Shown piece after piece: positions 39,748 to 48,305 of a stretch of DNA of 64,000 nucleotides. Where the stretch lies: NCBI RefSeq assembly GCF_018070325.1, contig NZ_JAGPXY010000002.1, forward strand, positions 62,001-126,000. Direction: 5' to 3'. This stretch comes from Micromonospora sp. H61. GTDB lineage: Bacteria; Actinomycetota; Actinomycetes; Mycobacteriales; Micromonosporaceae. Both the position numbers and the translations under genes were made by a program. The number at the start of each line of letters is the position of its first letter. Within the stretch, counting starts at the first letter, position 1. The notes under the pieces were generated by a model, which was not told the origin of the DNA, made no database searches, and saw only the letters and a list, made by a program, of their open reading frames with translations.

Positions 39748-40541
39748 GCCCGTACCCCGATCCGGCCGGCCGGCTGCCGGCCGTCACCCGGCGGCCCGGC
39801 GAAGGCCTGCGCCACGTCGAGCCACTCGTCGGCGACCGACCCGGTGGCGACCAGGGCGAGGTCCGCGCGGTGTCGGCGCTGGGTGACCAGCAGGCAGAAG
39901 TCCCGAGCCGGGCCGGTGACCCGGTCGGCGGCGTCCGCCGGACCCCAGCTCCAGGCACCCCCGCCCGGCCCGACCAGCTCGACCCGCACCGGCGCCGTCG
40001 GTGCCTCCCGGCCGTGCGCGGTGAAACCGTGCCCGAGGGTACGCACGCCCAGGTGCGCCACGTGCCGGAGTCGGTCGCTGTCGGGGCGGACCACGTCGAG
40101 GGCGTCGGCCACGTCCGCGCCGTGCGCCCAGGTCTCCATGATCCGGGCGGTGGCCATCGAGGTGGCCGACATCCGGGTGCCGTACCAGGGCAGTTTGCCG
40201 CCGGCCGGAACGGCGGCCAGCGCGTCGACGAGCGCGGTGCGCCCGGACCGCCAGCGGGCGAGCAGCTCGGCCGGCGGGGCGAGGAACTCCTCGGCGCCGA
40301 CGTCGACGAGTCGGGTCACGTCCGGCGCGGCGGTGACAGTTGCGTAGAACGCCTCGGGGTCGGTCGCGGCCAACAGCGCGACGTGGTCGGTCCAGGCGAG
40401 GTGGGCGATCTGATGCCCGACGCTCCAGCCCGGCGCGGGGGTCGGCCTCGCCCAGTCGGCCACGGGCAGGGGCGCCACCAGGGCGTCCAATTGGGCGGAC
40501 TCGTCGGCCAGGTCCGTGAGCAGGTCGCTGAGGTCGACCAT
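39744..40541 (-). CDS. TIGR03084-family DinB-like protein
   Basis: 265 aa. The N-terminal four-helix part has the DinB/maleylpyruvate-isomerase layout WSVGHQIAHLAWTDHVAL (two His) and METWAHGADVADAL (third His), a probable metal triad. Members of this actinobacterial family usually lie beside AtuA-like and acyl-CoA carboxylase genes, as here. Enzymes of this fold use thiols such as mycothiol as cofactor, so a thiol-linked isomerase or transferase step is possible but unproven. Stop overlaps the AtuA-like ATG by 4 nt. Confidence 0.8.
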   Translation of the reverse strand: MVDLSDLLTDLADESAQLDALVAPLPVADWARPTPAPGWSVGHQIAHLAWTDHVALLAATDPEAFYATVTAAPDVTRLVDVGAEEFLAPPAELLARWRSGRTALVDALAAVPAGGKLPWYGTRMSATSMATARIMETWAHGADVADALDVVRPDSDRLRHVAHLGVRTLGHGFTAHGREAPTAPVRVELVGPGGGAWSWGPADAADRVTGPARDFCLLVTQRRHRADLALVATGSVADEWLDVAQAFAGPPGDGRQPAGRIGVRA

Positions 40542-40578
40542 GGTGCCTCCGGTCGGTGGTGGCCGGTGCGGCCGGCGG

Positions 40579-41184
40579 TCAGGGCGTGAGCAGGGTGGCG
40601 AGCTGGCGCTTCCAGGTGGTCAACAGGGCGGCCCGACGGGCGGAGTCGTCGCTGAGCAGGTTGGCCACCCCGAGCCCACGGAGCAGATCGAGCGTGGCCT
40701 GCACCGCTTCGCGGACACCGGGTCGACGCTCGTCGACACCGAGCAGGGCGACGGTGAGCCGGTGCATCTCCCGCCCGACAGTCGCCTCCAGCGGCACCAG
40801 GGCGTCCCGCAGCTCCCGATCGGTGCGGGCGGCGACCCAGAGCTCCAGCGCGGCCACGAACAGCGGCCCGGTGAACGCCACGGCGAGCAGGTCGACGACC
40901 CGGTCCAACCGCTGCGGGCCGGCCGGCAGCGCCTCGGCCTCGGTGCGCAACTCGTCGGCCCGGCGCTCGGCCAGATGGGCCACGGCGGCCGTCACCAGCG
41001 CCGCCTTCGTCGGGTAGTGGTGCAGCTGTGCCCCCCGCGAAACACCGGCCCGCGCCGCGACGACTGTTGTCGTGGTGCCGGACCAGCCGTGCTCGATCAG
41101 ACAGTCGACGGTCGCCTCCAGCAGCCGGGCCTGGGTGGCGCGGCTGCGTTCCTGCTGAGGGACACGCGTCGATGAGGTGGGCAC
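40579..41184 (-). CDS. TetR-family repressor of the acyl-CoA carboxylase operon
   Basis: 201 aa from GTG 41184. N-terminal HTH: LLEATVDCLIEHGWSGTTTT and VAARAGVSRGAQLHHYPTK; the C-terminal about 140 residues are the ligand domain. It is the first gene of the operon, 37 nt before the next, so it is probably self-regulated by an acyl-CoA or related intermediate. A TTG-initiated form reaching 41211 is possible. GTG is preferred because TTGACT (41219-41214) and CAGGCT (41196-41191) with a 17-nt spacer place the transcript start at this codon. An operator-like palindrome overlaps the -35. Confidence 0.88.
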   Translation of the reverse strand: MPTSSTRVPQQERSRATQARLLEATVDCLIEHGWSGTTTTVVAARAGVSRGAQLHHYPTKAALVTAAVAHLAERRADELRTEAEALPAGPQRLDRVVDLLAVAFTGPLFVAALELWVAARTDRELRDALVPLEATVGREMHRLTVALLGVDERRPGVREAVQATLDLLRGLGVANLLSDDSARRAALLTTWKRQLATLLTP

Positions 41185-41190
41185 GGAGAC

Positions 41191-41219
41191 AGCCTGCTGC
41201 CTACGAAACAAACAGTCAA
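41191..41219 (-). promoter_or_regulatory. Promoter of the TetR-acyl-CoA carboxylase operon
   Basis: On the minus strand TTGACT (-35), a 17-nt spacer and CAGGCT (-10) are followed after 6 nt by GTG 41184. This is a near-consensus housekeeping promoter with a leaderless start. Confidence 0.65.
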
Positions 41220-41224
41220 GACTG
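41213..41224. promoter_or_regulatory. Candidate TetR operator palindrome
   Basis: CAGTC-AA-GACTG is a 12-bp dyad lying over the -35 box of the TetR promoter. Binding there would block polymerase and give autoregulation. Assigned from position and symmetry only. Confidence 0.55.
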
Positions 41225-41280
41225 ACTTTTTCCGAGCCCGCGACGCTCGGGTGGACACGGGTGGGCTTACGACTGCTCGC

Positions 41281-42024
41281 TCAGCGCCCGTCGCGGGGGC
41301 CGAAGGCGGTCAGCGCGTCGACGTCGCTGTGCTGGGAGCGCAGGTACTCGTCGGCCCAGGCGGCGGCGTCGGGGAAGGCCGACTCGGCCGCCACCCGGGC
41401 GCAGGCCGCGTCCACGTCGAAGGCGGTGCGGCGCAGTTGGACGCCCGGCCCGAGCAGTGCCCACCACGCGCCCGCGCCCCCGTACGGCATCCCGATGCTG
41501 CCCGGGTTGACCACCAGACGCCGGTCGATCAGCCGGGTGAAGGGCATGTGCGTGTGGCCGCAGACCACCGTGGTGACCTCGGCGGGCAGACCGTCGAACA
41601 CCTCCGCCCAGCGCGCTATCCGGGAGTCGACGAGCACCACCTCCTCGTCATCGCGGGGGGTGGCGTGACAGAACAGCGTCGGCCCGAGGCCGTCGATCTC
41701 CAGCGTCGCCGTCGCCGGCAACGCGGCGAGCCGGGCCACCTGGTCGCCGCGCAGCTGCCCGGCGGCCCAGTCCGACACCTCGATCGACGCAGGGCGGCCG
41801 GCCCGGGCCTCGACCAGCTCCCGGTCGGCATTGCCGCCTACCCAGCACACCCGGTCGCCCAGGCCGGCGAGCACGTCCAGCACCTCGACCGGCTGCGGGC
41901 CTGCGGCGATGTCACCGGTGAGCACGATCAGATCGGCGGCGGCGACGTCCGGCTCGGCCAGTACGGCCTCCAGCGCCGGCAGGACACCGTGGATGTCGGA
42001 GAGCACCGCCACTCGGTTCACCAT
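41281..42024 (-). CDS. YfcE/MJ0936-type metallophosphoesterase
   Basis: 247 aa, cytosolic. Metal motifs: VAVLSDIHGVLPAL at the N-terminus, LTGDIAAGP near residue 36, GGNADREL near 64, FCHATP, and CGHTHMPF followed by NPGSIGMP (about 155-180), which is typical of the YfcE group. Family members hydrolyse phosphodiesters and the natural substrate is generally unknown. GAGGGTGGGG precedes ATG 42024. It lies downstream of crp on the same strand, but a strong hairpin separates them. Confidence 0.87.
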   Translation of the reverse strand: MVNRVAVLSDIHGVLPALEAVLAEPDVAAADLIVLTGDIAAGPQPVEVLDVLAGLGDRVCWVGGNADRELVEARAGRPASIEVSDWAAGQLRGDQVARLAALPATATLEIDGLGPTLFCHATPRDDEEVVLVDSRIARWAEVFDGLPAEVTTVVCGHTHMPFTRLIDRRLVVNPGSIGMPYGGAGAWWALLGPGVQLRRTAFDVDAACARVAAESAFPDAAAWADEYLRSQHSDVDALTAFGPRDGR

Positions 42025-42089
42025 GGGCCCCACCCTCACCGCCGGCACCGCCTCCAGGCCAGCGATTCTGCGTCAGGCAGACGGCAAAC

Positions 42090-42128
42090 ACGTCCCCGCC
42101 CACCGTCGGTGACGGCGGGCGGGGACGT
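42090..42128 (-). terminator. Hairpin terminator after crp
   Basis: acgtccccgccc (42090-42101) pairs perfectly with gggcggggacgt (42117-42128), and the loop has its own short stem (ccgtc/gacgg). It starts 11 nt after the crp stop. Confidence 0.8.
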
Positions 42129-42139
42129 TCGGGTGCTAC

Positions 42140-42817
42140 TCAGACGCGGGCGCGACGGGCCAGGCGCTCCGGGTCCAGAATGATGATGCTCTTGCCGTCC
42201 AACCGCAGCCAGCCGCGCGAGGCGAAGTCGGCCAGCGCCTTGTTGACGGTCTCCCGGGAGGCACCGACGAGCTGGGCGATCTCCTCCTGGGTGAGGTCGT
42301 GGGTCACCCGCAGAACGCCGCCGTCGCGGGTGCCGAAGCGGCCCGCCATCTGGAGCAGGTTCTTGGCGACCCGGCCCGGCACGTCCGTGAAGATCAGGTC
42401 GGCGAGCGAGTCGTTGGTCCGGCGCAGCCGCCGGGCGAGCACCCGCAGCAACTGCTCAGCGATCTCCGGGCGGTTGTTGAGCCACGGCCGCAGCGCCTGC
42501 TTACGCAGCCGCACCAGCCGGGTGTCGGTCACCGCGGTGGCGGTCGCCGTACGCGGACCCGGGTCGAAGAGCGACAGCTCACCGACCATGTCCGACGGCC
42601 CCATCACCGCGATCAGGTTCTGTCGGCCGTCCGCTGCGCGGCGACCAACCTTGATCTTCCCGGACAGCAGGATGTAGAGGCTGTCACCGGGCTCGCCCTC
42701 ATTGAAAACGATCTCGCCCTTGCGGACCTCGATCGTCTCCATCTCCTTGGCGAGCGCCTCGGCAGCTTCCGGGTCAACACCCTGGAAGATCCCGCTGCGG
42801 GCCAGTACCTCGTCCAT
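42140..42817 (-). CDS. crp: Crp/Fnr-family cAMP receptor regulator
   Basis: 225 aa. N-terminal cyclic-nucleotide domain (about 10-120) with the phosphate-binding cassette [17 protein letters not shown], long dimer helix ([33 protein letters not shown]), and C-terminal winged HTH with [20 protein letters not shown]. It is orthologous in look and place to M. tuberculosis Rv3676 (Crp) and actinobacterial GlxR. The PBC with GEL...RTATA supports cAMP binding. GGAGGTG precedes ATG 42817. Normally beside the MBL and nth genes, here it is about 19 kb from the former. Confidence 0.93.
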   Translation of the reverse strand: MDEVLARSGIFQGVDPEAAEALAKEMETIEVRKGEIVFNEGEPGDSLYILLSGKIKVGRRAADGRQNLIAVMGPSDMVGELSLFDPGPRTATATAVTDTRLVRLRKQALRPWLNNRPEIAEQLLRVLARRLRRTNDSLADLIFTDVPGRVAKNLLQMAGRFGTRDGGVLRVTHDLTQEEIAQLVGASRETVNKALADFASRGWLRLDGKSIIILDPERLARRARV

Positions 42818-42960
42818 TGCGCACCTCCGGTTGCGCGTGCCGTCCGTCGGCCGGGGCCGCCGTCCGCTGATCCCCTCGCGCGCCGCCAAGTCTAGGCGCA
42901 CGTGAGCATGAATCAGAGGTCGCCCCTGGAATCTTGATCGGTGGGCGTAACCTGCCCGAC

Positions 42961-43668
42961 GTGCTAAGCGAGCCGACTCTGACCAGCCGCGCCGAGGACG
43001 GGCGGCACGTCCCGCTGCTCGTCTGGCGCGCGGACGTGCCTCTGCGGGCGGTCAGCAGTGCCCCGCTGGGCGGTGGCATCGGGGTCCGGCGATGGGTGTT
43101 GAACGCGACAGTGCCGATGTCGTACGACCGGGAGGACCCCGCGGCCCACCTGGCCTCGCTCGCCGCCGAGCTGGCCCTCGACGGGCCCGGAATTGGTCTG
43201 CTGACCGGCGTCGATGTGGCCGAGGTGGTGGCGCGAACCGACGCCGGGGTGCGGGCCTGGGCGACGGTCGGGCTCGGCACGCCGGTGCCCGCGGCCGCTC
43301 CGACGCCGGCCGCGCTCACCCCACGCGTCGGCACCGTCAACATCGTTGTTTACGTGCCTGCCCGGCTCGCCGACTCGGCGCTGGTCAACGCTGTGGCCAC
43401 CGCGACCGAGGCGAAGACCCAGGCGATCACCGAGCTGGGAATGCCGGGGACCGGCACACCCACCGACGCGGTCACAGTGCTCTGCCCGGTGGACGGACCC
43501 GAGGCCGCGTACGGCGGGCCGCGTTCCACCTGGGGTGCCCCCCTCGCCCGAGCGGTGCACGCGGCGGTGCTCGCCGGTGGTTCCCGGCCGGTCGTGCCGT
43601 GGTCCGACCAGCTCAGCGGCGCAAAGTCCAACCGATCGGCTGTCGTCGGCGCGTTTAACGACCGGTAG
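42961..43668 (+). CDS. cbiZ: Adenosylcobinamide amidohydrolase, CbiZ-like
   Basis: 235 aa. Motifs of the CbiZ family are present: [21 protein letters not shown] near residues 30-50, [18 protein letters not shown] near 80-97, and [15 protein letters not shown] near 125. The enzyme clips adenosylpseudocobinamide-type corrinoids to cobyric acid so that foreign cobamides can be salvaged. No cobalamin riboswitch or other cob gene is visible nearby. GTG 42961 is chosen; a TTG at 42934 is in frame. It is divergent from crp. Confidence 0.75.
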   Translation: MLSEPTLTSRAEDGRHVPLLVWRADVPLRAVSSAPLGGGIGVRRWVLNATVPMSYDREDPAAHLASLAAELALDGPGIGLLTGVDVAEVVARTDAGVRAWATVGLGTPVPAAAPTPAALTPRVGTVNIVVYVPARLADSALVNAVATATEAKTQAITELGMPGTGTPTDAVTVLCPVDGPEAAYGGPRSTWGAPLARAVHAAVLAGGSRPVVPWSDQLSGAKSNRSAVVGAFNDR

Positions 43669-43671
43669 GGT
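43666..43671 (+). promoter_or_regulatory. Putative -10 for the CapA-like gene
   Basis: TAGGGT overlaps the cbiZ stop codon (TAG) and ends 8 nt before ATG 43680, consistent with a leaderless or very short-leader transcript. Confidence 0.45.
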
Positions 43672-43679
43672 CGCGGGCG

Positions 43680-44858
43680 ATGTACGCTCCCGCCCCCCTC
43701 GCGTCCCGCCCGCGCCGCCGCGTCGCCCTCGGCCTCGCCGCGCTGCTGGCCGCCCTCCTCGTGGCCGGCTGCGCCGACCCCGGTGGTGAGGCACCCGTCT
43801 GGCAGCCCGGCGCGGGAGGTGGTGGCACCGGCGCGCCGGTCTCCACGGCCGGCCCGAAGGCCACCGGGCCCGCATCGTCCGGTCAGGGTGGCGCGATCTC
43901 GCTCTCCGCCACCGGCGACATCATCATGGGCAACGCGCCCAGTCGGCTGCCCACAGCCGGCGGGAAGGGCTTCTTCAACTCGGTCACCGAGGCGCTCAAG
44001 GCCGACCTGGTGATGGGCAACCTGGAGGAGCCGCTGACCGTCGACACCGGCACCGGCAAGTGCGGGGCGAACTCCACCCGCTGCTTCCAGTTCCGCGCCC
44101 CGCCGGAGTACGCCGCCCACCTGCGCGACGCGGGCTTCGACCTGCTCAACCAGGCCAACAACCATGGCTACGACTACGGGCCCAAGGGCTACGAGAACAC
44201 CCAGAAGGCGCTGAAGAAGTACGACCTGGAGCACACCGGCGCACCGAACGAGATCACAGTGGTCGACGTCAAGGGCGTCAAGGTCGCCGTCGCCGGCTTC
44301 TCGTCGTACGTCTGGTCCAACAGCCTCGTCGACATCGACAAGGCGAAGGCGGTGGTCGCCAAGGCCGCCACCATGGCCGACCTGGTAGTGGTGCAGGTGC
44401 ACATGGGTGGCGAGGGCGCCGACAAGACCCGGGTGAAGCCGGGCACCGAGATGTTCCTGGGCGAGAACCGGGGCGACCCGGTGAAGTTCTCGCACGCCAT
44501 GATCGACGCTGGCGCCGACCTGATCGTCGGGCACGGCCCGCACGTGTTGCGCGGGATGGAGTTCTACAAGGGGCGCCTGATCGCGTACAGCCTGGGCAAC
44601 TTCGCCGGCGGCGGCAACTCGCTGAGCAACGACGGCCGCCTCGGCTGGGGCGGGGTGCTGAAGGTGTCGCTCAAGCCGGACGGCAGCTGGGCCGGCGGCT
44701 CGTTCACCTCCACGTACATGAACTCCGCCGGCAAGCCGACCATGGACCCGGACGACCGGGGTCTGGGCCTGGTCACCGAGTTGAGCCGCACCGACTTCCC
44801 GAAGGGCGGTGCTCGCCTCGACGGGCAGGGAAAGATCTCGCCGCCGACCGCCGGCTGA
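43680..44858 (+). CDS. CapA-family lipoprotein (PGA_cap metallophosphatase-like)
   Basis: 392 aa. Signal peptide with lipobox LLVAGC (Cys near residue 31), a Gly/Ala/Pro-rich linker, then a CapA fold (about 70-350): [51 protein letters not shown] and [25 protein letters not shown]. CapA-like proteins take part in poly-gamma-glutamate capsule export or anchoring. No capBC genes are here, so a cell-envelope role of another kind is likely. It lies between cbiZ and nth, and is not part of this neighbourhood in M. tuberculosis. Confidence 0.87.
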   Translation: MYAPAPLASRPRRRVALGLAALLAALLVAGCADPGGEAPVWQPGAGGGGTGAPVSTAGPKATGPASSGQGGAISLSATGDIIMGNAPSRLPTAGGKGFFNSVTEALKADLVMGNLEEPLTVDTGTGKCGANSTRCFQFRAPPEYAAHLRDAGFDLLNQANNHGYDYGPKGYENTQKALKKYDLEHTGAPNEITVVDVKGVKVAVAGFSSYVWSNSLVDIDKAKAVVAKAATMADLVVVQVHMGGEGADKTRVKPGTEMFLGENRGDPVKFSHAMIDAGADLIVGHGPHVLRGMEFYKGRLIAYSLGNFAGGGNSLSNDGRLGWGGVLKVSLKPDGSWAGGSFTSTYMNSAGKPTMDPDDRGLGLVTELSRTDFPKGGARLDGQGKISPPTAG

Positions 44859-44886
44859 CCCGACGGGGAGCGTCCGGGGTGCGACG

Positions 44887-44892
44887 TAGGCT
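44887..44892 (+). promoter_or_regulatory. Putative leaderless promoter -10 (nth)
   Basis: TAGGCT ends 7 nt before GTG 44900, supporting that start over the upstream GTG 44879, which would lie before the promoter. Confidence 0.5.
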
Positions 44893-44899
44893 GACCGTC

Positions 44900-45688
44900 G
44901 TGACCAGTAGCCCTCCCGGTGCCAGCGAGACCGATCTCGGGCGCAAACGCCGTGCCCGCAAGATCGGCCGGGTGCTGGCCGAGACGCATCCCGACGCGCA
45001 TTGTGAGCTGGACCACTCCAACGCTCTGGAGCTGGCCGTCGCCACGATCCTGTCCGCGCAGTGCACGGACAAGAAGGTCAACGAGGTCACCCCGAAGCTC
45101 TTCGCCCGCTACCCGAGCGCTGCCGCGTACGCCGGCGCCGACCGGGGCGAGATGGAGGAGCTGATCCGGCCCACCGGCTTCTACCGCAACAAGACCGACT
45201 CACTGCTCAAGCTCGGTCAAGCCCTCCTCGACCGGTACGACGGCGCGGTCCCGGGCAAGCTCGTCGACCTGGTGACGCTCCCCGGCATCGGCCGCAAGAC
45301 CGCCAACGTGATCCTCGGCAACGCCTTCGACGTCCCGGGCATCACAGTCGACACGCACTTTCAGCGACTGGTCCACCGGTGGCGGCTGACCACCGAGACC
45401 GACCCGGTCAAGATCGAGCACGCGATCGGCGCGCTGTACGACAAGCGCGACTGGACCATGCTCTCGCACCGGATCATCTTCCACGGGCGACGGGTCTGCC
45501 ACGCCCGCAAGCCGGCCTGCGGCGCCTGCACGCTCGCCAAGCTCTGCCCTTCGTACGGCACCGGCCCGACCGAGCCGGCAGCCGCCGCCAAGCTGCTCAA
45601 GGGCCCTCGGGCGCGCGACCTCGCGGTGGCTGCCGGGGTCGACCCGGAGTTGGTGCCGGCGCAGGCGATCACGGCGGAGGTGCCGTGA
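44900..45688 (+). CDS. nth: Endonuclease III
   Basis: 262 aa. DNA glycosylase/AP lyase for oxidised pyrimidines in base excision repair. The HhH motif with catalytic Lys is [13 protein letters not shown] (about residues 128-140), the catalytic Asp is in TVDTHFQRL, and the 4Fe-4S ligands are C-x6-C-x2-C-x5-C ([17 protein letters not shown], about 205-221). A C-terminal extension of about 40 aa follows. Start GTG 44900 is chosen from the promoter position. Its stop overlaps the next start (GTGA). nth, thioredoxin, NUDIX and protease genes in a row match Rv3674c-Rv3671c. Confidence 0.95.
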   Translation: MTSSPPGASETDLGRKRRARKIGRVLAETHPDAHCELDHSNALELAVATILSAQCTDKKVNEVTPKLFARYPSAAAYAGADRGEMEELIRPTGFYRNKTDSLLKLGQALLDRYDGAVPGKLVDLVTLPGIGRKTANVILGNAFDVPGITVDTHFQRLVHRWRLTTETDPVKIEHAIGALYDKRDWTMLSHRIIFHGRRVCHARKPACGACTLAKLCPSYGTGPTEPAAAAKLLKGPRARDLAVAAGVDPELVPAQAITAEVP

Positions 45689-46347
45689 ACCGCCGCCTCG
45701 CCCTCGCCGTCCTGCCGCTGCTGCTGGCGGTCACCGGTTGCACCAGCGGCACGGCCGACGACGAGCCGGCTCCCCGCCCGGCCGCCGCCGAGCGACCATC
45801 CCCGTTCCGCGACTGCGCCACGCTGAGCACGGCGCCCACGGCAACGTCGCCCGGCTCCGGCACGGCGACCCCCGCAACGGCTACCCCCGGCACGTCCGGC
45901 CCGACGGCCCGCGCCACTGGCGGGTCGGCGCTGCCGGAGCTGACGCTCTCCTGCTTCACCGGCGGTGCACCCGTCGTGCTACGGGAGGTGGCCGGGCCGG
46001 CGGTGATCAACGTGTGGGCTTCCTGGTGCCCGCCGTGCCGCAAGGAGCTGCCCGCCTTCCAGCGCCTCAGCGAGCGGGCCGCCGGTCAGCTCCAGGTGGT
46101 CGGGGTCAACAGTCGGGACAGCCGGGGCGGTGCCCAGTCCATCGGTGAGGACTTCGGCGTCCGGTTCCCGATCCTGGTGGACCAGGGCGAGGCGCTGCAG
46201 CGCGAGCTGAAGCGCAACGCCATTCCGCTGACCATTTTCGTCGACGCCGACGGTCAGGTCCGGCACATCGACGCCAGCGGCGCTCTCGACGACACCAAGC
46301 TCGCCAAGCTGGTCCGCCAGCACCTCGGTCTGGCGGTGCCGGCGTGA
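45685..46347 (+). CDS. TlpA-like thioredoxin lipoprotein
   Basis: 220 aa. Signal peptide with lipobox LAVTGC (Cys near residue 19), a Thr/Pro/Ala linker, then a thioredoxin fold from about residue 85: [19 protein letters not shown] holds the redox pair, and the cis-Pro is in [10 protein letters not shown]. TlpA/ResA-type proteins reduce disulfides outside the membrane, for example in cytochrome c maturation. It corresponds in place to Rv3673c. The GTG overlaps the nth stop and its own stop overlaps the NUDIX start. Confidence 0.9.
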   Translation: MNRRLALAVLPLLLAVTGCTSGTADDEPAPRPAAAERPSPFRDCATLSTAPTATSPGSGTATPATATPGTSGPTARATGGSALPELTLSCFTGGAPVVLREVAGPAVINVWASWCPPCRKELPAFQRLSERAAGQLQVVGVNSRDSRGGAQSIGEDFGVRFPILVDQGEALQRELKRNAIPLTIFVDADGQVRHIDASGALDDTKLAKLVRQHLGLAVPA

Positions 46348-47036
46348 CCCGTCGGCCCCCCGAATGGATCGATCCGTTGCTGACCCGGCTGGGCACCGCC
46401 CGCGCCGAGGACTTCACCCGGCTGACCACGCCGGCCGAGGGCGGTCGGGAGAGCGCCGTGCTGGTCCTGCTCGGCGAGCAGCCCGGCGCCGGTCCCGACG
46501 TGCTGGTCCTGCAACGCGCCGCCACCCTGCGCAACCACGCCGGCCAGCCCGCCTTTCCCGGGGGTGCGGCAGACCCGGAGGACGCCGACGTCCGCGCCAC
46601 CGCCCTGCGCGAGGCGAACGAGGAGGTGGGCCTCGACCCGGCCAGCGTGACAGTGCTGGCCGAGCTGCCGAAACTGTGGATCCCGGTCAGCGACTTCGTG
46701 GTCACGCCGGTGCTGGCCTGGTGGCACGACCCGCACCCGGTGCACCCACGTGAGCCGGCCGAGGTGGCACACGTCGCCCGCCTGCCGGTCAGCGAGCTGG
46801 TCGATCCGGCCAACCGACTGCGGGTCCGGCACCCGAGCGGCTGGATCGGGCCGGCGTTCTCGGCTCGCGGGATGCTCGTCTGGGGCTTCACCGCCGGGGT
46901 GCTCGCCACCCTGCTCGAGATGGGCGGCTGGGCCCGTCCGTGGCCGCGCGGCCGGGTGGTGGAGCTTCCGCCGACCGGGGCGACACCGGCCCCGTCCGCC
47001 GGCACCGACGAGGCAGACGAGAACGCCCTGCGCTGA
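46344..47036 (+). CDS. NUDIX hydrolase, coenzyme A pyrophosphatase type
   Basis: 230 aa. The Nudix box GX5EX7REUXEEXGU is GGAADPEDADVRATALREAN followed by EEVGL (about residues 72-96). Just before it, LQRAATLRNHAGQPAFPGG fits the NuCoA motif of CoA pyrophosphatases (LLTxR...LRxHxGQxxFPGG), so cleavage of CoA or acyl-CoA to 3'-phosphoadenosine phosphate and phosphopantetheine is the best guess. It corresponds to Rv3672c. GTG 46344 overlaps the thioredoxin stop. Confidence 0.88.
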   Translation: MTRRPPEWIDPLLTRLGTARAEDFTRLTTPAEGGRESAVLVLLGEQPGAGPDVLVLQRAATLRNHAGQPAFPGGAADPEDADVRATALREANEEVGLDPASVTVLAELPKLWIPVSDFVVTPVLAWWHDPHPVHPREPAEVAHVARLPVSELVDPANRLRVRHPSGWIGPAFSARGMLVWGFTAGVLATLLEMGGWARPWPRGRVVELPPTGATPAPSAGTDEADENALR

Positions 47037-47087
47037 ACGCACGGTCACCATCCGCAAGCGATGGTCATCCGGTGGGCACACTGCCCG

Positions 47088-47093
47088 TACGCT
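47088..47093 (+). promoter_or_regulatory. Putative leaderless promoter -10 (marP)
   Basis: TACGCT ends 6 nt before GTG 47100. Thus marP may have its own promoter besides read-through from the nth operon. Confidence 0.5.
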
Positions 47094-47099
47094 TGACCC

Positions 47100-48278
47100 G
47101 TGTCCGTCGTGGATCTCGTCCTGCTGCTGCTCATGCTCGTGTTCGCGATCAGCGGATACCGCCAGGGTTTCGTCATCGGCGTCACGTCGTTGTCCGGCTT
47201 CTTCCTGGGTCTGCTGCTGGGTCTCCAGCTCGGGCCGCTGTTCGCCAGACAGTTCGTGGACGCCGGCACCCGTGTGTTGATCTCGCTGGTGGCCATCTTC
47301 GGGCTGGCGGTGGTCGGGCAGGCACTCGCCGGTTGGCTCGGCTCGCACCTGCGTAAGACGATCACCAGCGACGTGGGCAAACGGGCAGACGACGTCGGTG
47401 GGGCGCTCGTCTCGCTGTTCGCGGTGCTCCTGCTCGCCTGGCTGGTCGCGGTGCCGCTCGGCTCGTCCTCGGTGCCCTGGCTCGCCGCCTCGGTCCGCAA
47501 CAGCGCGTTGATCACGGTGGTCAACCAGGTCCTGCCGGAGCGGGCCCAACAGCTTTCCACGGCGCTGGAGGACACCGTCGACACCGACGGGTTCCCGGAC
47601 GTCTTCGGTGACCTCGCGCCCACCCGGGCCCGGCAGGTCGACCCACCGGACCCGGCACTGGCCGGCTCGCAGGTGGTGGTCAACGGTCAGCAGTCGGTCG
47701 TGAAGGTGCTCGGCTCCGCGCCCAGCTGCTCACGCCGGATCGAGGGTTCCGGCTTCGTGTACGCGGACGACCGGGTGATGACCAACGCGCACGTCGTCGC
47801 CGGCACCCGCTCGGTAGCCGTGGAGCTGGGCGGTGAGCGGTACGACGGCAAGGTAGTGGTCTACGACCCGAACCGGGACCTCGCGGTGCTGCTCGTGCCC
47901 GGGCTGCCCGGGCCGTCCCTGCGGTTCGCCGCCGGCAACGCGGGCAGTGGCTCCGACGCCATCGTGCTCGGCTTCCCGCTCGACGGCCCGTACAACGCGC
48001 AGTCGGCGCGGGTCCGCGACGTCGACCGGATCAAGGGCCCGGACATCTACTCGTCCACCGAGGTGACCCGGGAGATCTACACGATCCGGGCGCTGGTGCG
48101 CAGCGGCAACTCGGGAGGTCCGCTGCTCTCCGCCAACGGCCTGGTGCTCGGCGTGATCTTCGCGGCGGCGTCCGACGACCCGAACACCGGCTTCGCCGTG
48201 ACGGCGGCCGAGGCCCGCCCGGTGGCGTTGGCCGGTGCCGAACGCAACCGGCAGGTCGCCACCGGCGAGTGCACCTGA
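47100..48278 (+). CDS. marP: MarP-type membrane serine protease
   Basis: 392 aa. Four transmembrane segments in the first about 140 residues (CvpA-like fold) precede a chymotrypsin/HtrA-like protease domain outside the membrane: His in TNAHVVAG, Asp in DPNRDLAVL, Ser in RSGNSGGPLL. Two cysteines (SCSRRIEGSG and the penultimate codon) match the pair that forms a disulfide in M. tuberculosis MarP (Rv3671c), which is needed for acid and oxidative resistance. No PDZ domain is present, as in MarP. It completes the Rv3674c-Rv3671c-like set. Confidence 0.92.
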   Translation: MSVVDLVLLLLMLVFAISGYRQGFVIGVTSLSGFFLGLLLGLQLGPLFARQFVDAGTRVLISLVAIFGLAVVGQALAGWLGSHLRKTITSDVGKRADDVGGALVSLFAVLLLAWLVAVPLGSSSVPWLAASVRNSALITVVNQVLPERAQQLSTALEDTVDTDGFPDVFGDLAPTRARQVDPPDPALAGSQVVVNGQQSVVKVLGSAPSCSRRIEGSGFVYADDRVMTNAHVVAGTRSVAVELGGERYDGKVVVYDPNRDLAVLLVPGLPGPSLRFAAGNAGSGSDAIVLGFPLDGPYNAQSARVRDVDRIKGPDIYSSTEVTREIYTIRALVRSGNSGGPLLSANGLVLGVIFAAASDDPNTGFAVTAAEARPVALAGAERNRQVATGECT

Positions 48279-48305
48279 GCGTCGCCGCAGGGTCGGCTCA
48301 GCTCC

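Noticed and set aside
42900..42960. Possible Crp site (gtga...tca) between crp and cbiZ
   Set aside because: The half-sites around 42903 have a 7-nt spacer and lack the second TCACA half; it does not fit TGTGA-N6-TCACA.
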